Positions 42,161-44,034 of a DNA stretch of 44,034 nucleotides are shown here, in pieces. The notes beneath the pieces were generated by a model. It saw nothing but the letters and a program-made list of their open reading frames with translations, had not been told where the DNA came from and searched no databases. The translations under genes were made by a program, and so were the position numbers. Within the stretch, counting starts at the first letter, position 1. Each line of letters opens with the position of its first letter. Source of the DNA: Anaerolineales bacterium (GTDB lineage Bacteria > Chloroflexota > Anaerolineae > Anaerolineales > UBA11858); contig JANQED010000171.1 in assembly GCA_028278545.1 (NCBI GenBank), positions 1-44,034 of the forward strand, written 5' to 3'.

Positions 42161-43051
42161 ATGTTTCGTGGCGCCATTACCGCAATGATCACCCCGTTCG
42201 CCAACGGCGAGGTGGACGAGCCACGCCTGCGTGAGAACGTCGCGTTCCAGATCGCCGAGGGCATCGACGGCCTCGTGCCCTGCGGCACGACCGGCGAGAG
42301 CCCCACGCTCACCCACGCCGAGCACGACCGCGTGATCGAGATCGTCGCCGACGCCGCGGGCGGGCGGGTGCCCGTGATCGCCGGCACCGGTTCGAACTCG
42401 ACCGCCGAGGCCCTGCGCCTGACCCGGCACGCCAAGCAAGCCGGCGCGACCGGCACGTTGCAGGTCAACCCCTACTACAACAAGCCCACGCAAGAGGGCA
42501 TGTACCGCCACTTCATGGCCATCGCCGACGAGGGCGGCCTGCCCGTGGTGCTGTACAACATCCCCGGCCGGTGCGGCGTGGCGCTGACCGGCGAGACCGT
42601 GGCGCGCCTCGCCGAGCACGAGAACATCGTCGCCATCAAGGCCGCCACCGGCTCGATGGACGACGTGTCCGACGCCGTCGCCTCGTGCGGCGACAAGCTG
42701 GCCGTGCTGTCCGGCGACGACTCGATGACCTTGCCGCTGGTCAGCGTCGGCGGGGCGGGCGTGATCAGCGTGGTGTCGAACCTGCTGCCGCAGCAGTTGC
42801 ACGACATGACCACCCACGCGCTGGCCGGCGAGTTCGAGCAGGCCAAGGCGATGCACCTCGAGCTGTTCCCGCTGTTCAAGGGCATGCTCTCGCTCGAGAC
42901 CAACCCAATCCCCATCAAGACCGCGATGATGCTCTGCGGGATGGACACCGGCGAGCTACGCCTGCCCATGTGCGCCATGGCCGACGCCAACGTCGCCAAG
43001 CTCAAGGCCCTGCTCGAAGCGCACGGCCTGCTGAACCGGCAGCCGGCCTGA
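42161..43051 (+). CDS. dapA: 4-hydroxy-tetrahydrodipicolinate synthase
   Basis: The 296-residue enzyme condenses pyruvate and aspartate semialdehyde, the first committed step to lysine and meso-diaminopimelate. The TIM-barrel motifs are in place: GAITAMITPFANGEVDE, the GTTGESPTL loop with the active Thr pair, NPYYNKPTQEGMYRHF with the catalytic Tyr, and VAIKAATGSMDDV with the Schiff-base Lys. GNxxxxP-type substrate loops are normal. Length fits the family (about 290-300). The start at 42161 has gagg upstream; a 5' extension to 42128 has no ribosome site. The gene is GC-rich like the left chromosome edge and has its own terminator. Confidence 0.95.
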   Translation: MFRGAITAMITPFANGEVDEPRLRENVAFQIAEGIDGLVPCGTTGESPTLTHAEHDRVIEIVADAAGGRVPVIAGTGSNSTAEALRLTRHAKQAGATGTLQVNPYYNKPTQEGMYRHFMAIADEGGLPVVLYNIPGRCGVALTGETVARLAEHENIVAIKAATGSMDDVSDAVASCGDKLAVLSGDDSMTLPLVSVGGAGVISVVSNLLPQQLHDMTTHALAGEFEQAKAMHLELFPLFKGMLSLETNPIPIKTAMMLCGMDTGELRLPMCAMADANVAKLKALLEAHGLLNRQPA

Positions 43052-43076
43052 ACCGCGCACCGACCGTAAAACAACA

Positions 43077-43107
43077 AAGCCCAGGCATGGCGATGCCCGG
43101 GCTTTTT
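43077..43107 (+). terminator. Terminator of dapA
   Basis: An 11-bp stem agcccaggcat / atgcccgggct (one G-T) with a 4-base loop followed by ttttg. Lies 26 bases after dapA and between convergent genes. Confidence 0.85.
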
Positions 43108-43137
43108 GCTTGTGATGGTTTCGATCGCCCGACCCGC

Positions 43138-44034
43138 TCAGCGGCCGCGGCGCGTCCGCAGGCGTGAGCCGAGCGTCTTCGGCGGCGGCCCCTTGGGCAC
43201 GACCCCGCCGGGGAATAGGTTCGGGTCGACCTTCTTCGGGTCTTCGATCGTCGTGACCGTCTGGCTGTAGCGCTTCGACGGGGCGCTCTCTTCCTCTGGG
43301 GTGCGCCGCTTGCCCTTGTCGGACTTGTAACGCGGCTCGAAGTCCGGGTACTCCAGCTGGTCGATCATCACCCCGGCCAGCTTCTCGATCTCGGTGAGGC
43401 GCTGGCCCTCGTCGGGCTCGACGAACGACCACGCCACGCCGCTGCGGCCCGCCCGGGCGGTCCGGCCGATGCGGTGCACGTAGATCTCCGGGTCTTCGGG
43501 CAGGTCGAAGTTGATGATGTGGCTGATGCCCTCGACGTCGAGGCCGCGTGCCGCCAGGTCCGACGCGACGAGCACCTCCAGCTTGCCCTCGCGCAGGCGT
43601 TGCATGATGCGGTTGCGCTTGCCCTGGTTGAGGTCGCCGTGGATCTCGAACGCCTCGACCTTGTGGTCGTTGAGGTAGCGCGTCACGTCGCGCACCGTCG
43701 ACTTCATCTTGCAGAACACCAGCGTCAGCGCCGGCTCGGTGTGCGTCAGCAGGTGCAGCAGCAGCCGCTTCTTGTCCTTCCAGTGGCAGGGCAGGTAGTG
43801 CTGCGAGACCTGGCTGACGGTCAGGGCGTCGGCGACGGTGACGATCTTCTCCACGTCCTTCTTCATGAACTTGCGTGCGAGTCGTTCGATCTCGCCGCTG
43901 ATGGTGGCGCTGACGAAGATGGTCTGGTGGTCGGTCTTGATCTTGCTGAGGATCTTGCGGATGTCGTCGCGGAAGCCGATGTCGAGCATGCGGTCGACCT
44001 CGTCGAGGATCGCCCAGCGGAGGTTGTCGAACGG
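43138..44034 (-). CDS. DEAD-box RNA helicase (N-terminal part outside the window)
   Basis: The 298 residues seen form the second half of a RhlE/CsdA-type helicase. Motif II reads LDEVDRM, a D-E-V-D variant of DEAD; motif III is VSATIS; motif IV region LVFCKMKSTV; motif V VASDLAARGLDVEG; motif VI YVHRIGRTARAGRSG. The first half with the Q motif and Walker A lies to the right of 44034. The C-terminus is a basic, disordered tail with Lys/Arg/Pro that should bind RNA. It works in ribosome assembly or RNA decay in the family; the exact role here is unknown. It converges on dapA. Confidence 0.93.
   Translation of the reverse strand, partial: PFDNLRWAILDEVDRMLDIGFRDDIRKILSKIKTDHQTIFVSATISGEIERLARKFMKKDVEKIVTVADALTVSQVSQHYLPCHWKDKKRLLLHLLTHTEPALTLVFCKMKSTVRDVTRYLNDHKVEAFEIHGDLNQGKRNRIMQRLREGKLEVLVASDLAARGLDVEGISHIINFDLPEDPEIYVHRIGRTARAGRSGVAWSFVEPDEGQRLTEIEKLAGVMIDQLEYPDFEPRYKSDKGKRRTPEEESAPSKRYSQTVTTIEDPKKVDPNLFPGGVVPKGPPPKTLGSRLRTRRGR

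Overview
The window looks like a planctomycete chromosome, most likely of the class Phycisphaerae. PEP-CTERM surface proteins, a formylglycine sulfatase with LamG and dockerin-like repeats, and a type IV-pilin-like protein sit in GC-rich DNA at the left edge. GC-rich housekeeping genes (dapA and a DEAD-box helicase) sit at the right edge. Between them lies about 35 kb of accessory DNA stacked against a tRNA-Pro(CGG) gene.

Layout. 1-4254: a secreted PEP-CTERM cluster, including the tail of one gene, a LamG protein and a large sulfatase. 4415-6664: a pseudopilin-like protein, a one-pass membrane protein and a double-HTH regulator. 6800-17890: a first accessory segment. It holds a MobF/TrwC relaxase with a small partner gene, a three-gene CBASS anti-phage operon (HNH-SAVED effector, CD-NTase, E2-like protein), a PEP-CTERM repeat protein, and a large serine recombinase preceded by a small overlapping gene. 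17891-41692: a 23.8-kb prophage bounded by 44-bp direct repeats of the tRNA-Pro 3' end. 41873-44034: chromosome again.

The prophage has an atypical tyrosine integrase at its left end. Next come tail-fibre/LamG-like genes, an RHH gene and an XRE regulator, then a ParB-methyltransferase fusion and a PD-(D/E)XK-like protein. A nearly complete siphovirus-type packaging and morphogenesis module follows: TerS, TerL, portal, HK97 protease, capsid, connectors, tail tube, frameshifted G/GT chaperones, tape measure and minor tail proteins. I found no replication or lysis genes. Oddities are an apparent ATA start for TerL, an HNH gene with an in-frame stop, threonine-run tails on two virion proteins, and the 3' remnant of a TIR gene next to the right attachment site.

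How the parts fit. The tRNA-Pro gene is an integration hotspot. The phage replaced the tRNA 3' end: the current gene lacks an encoded CCA, while the displaced 3' end at 17891-17934 is still followed by CCA and a terminator hairpin. That hairpin and tRNA end also encode the last codons of the serine recombinase, which suggests an earlier insertion event at the same place. The best candidate for a notable system is the E2-only (type II short) CBASS operon beside the relaxase. All function calls are from reading the sequence; no database search was run.
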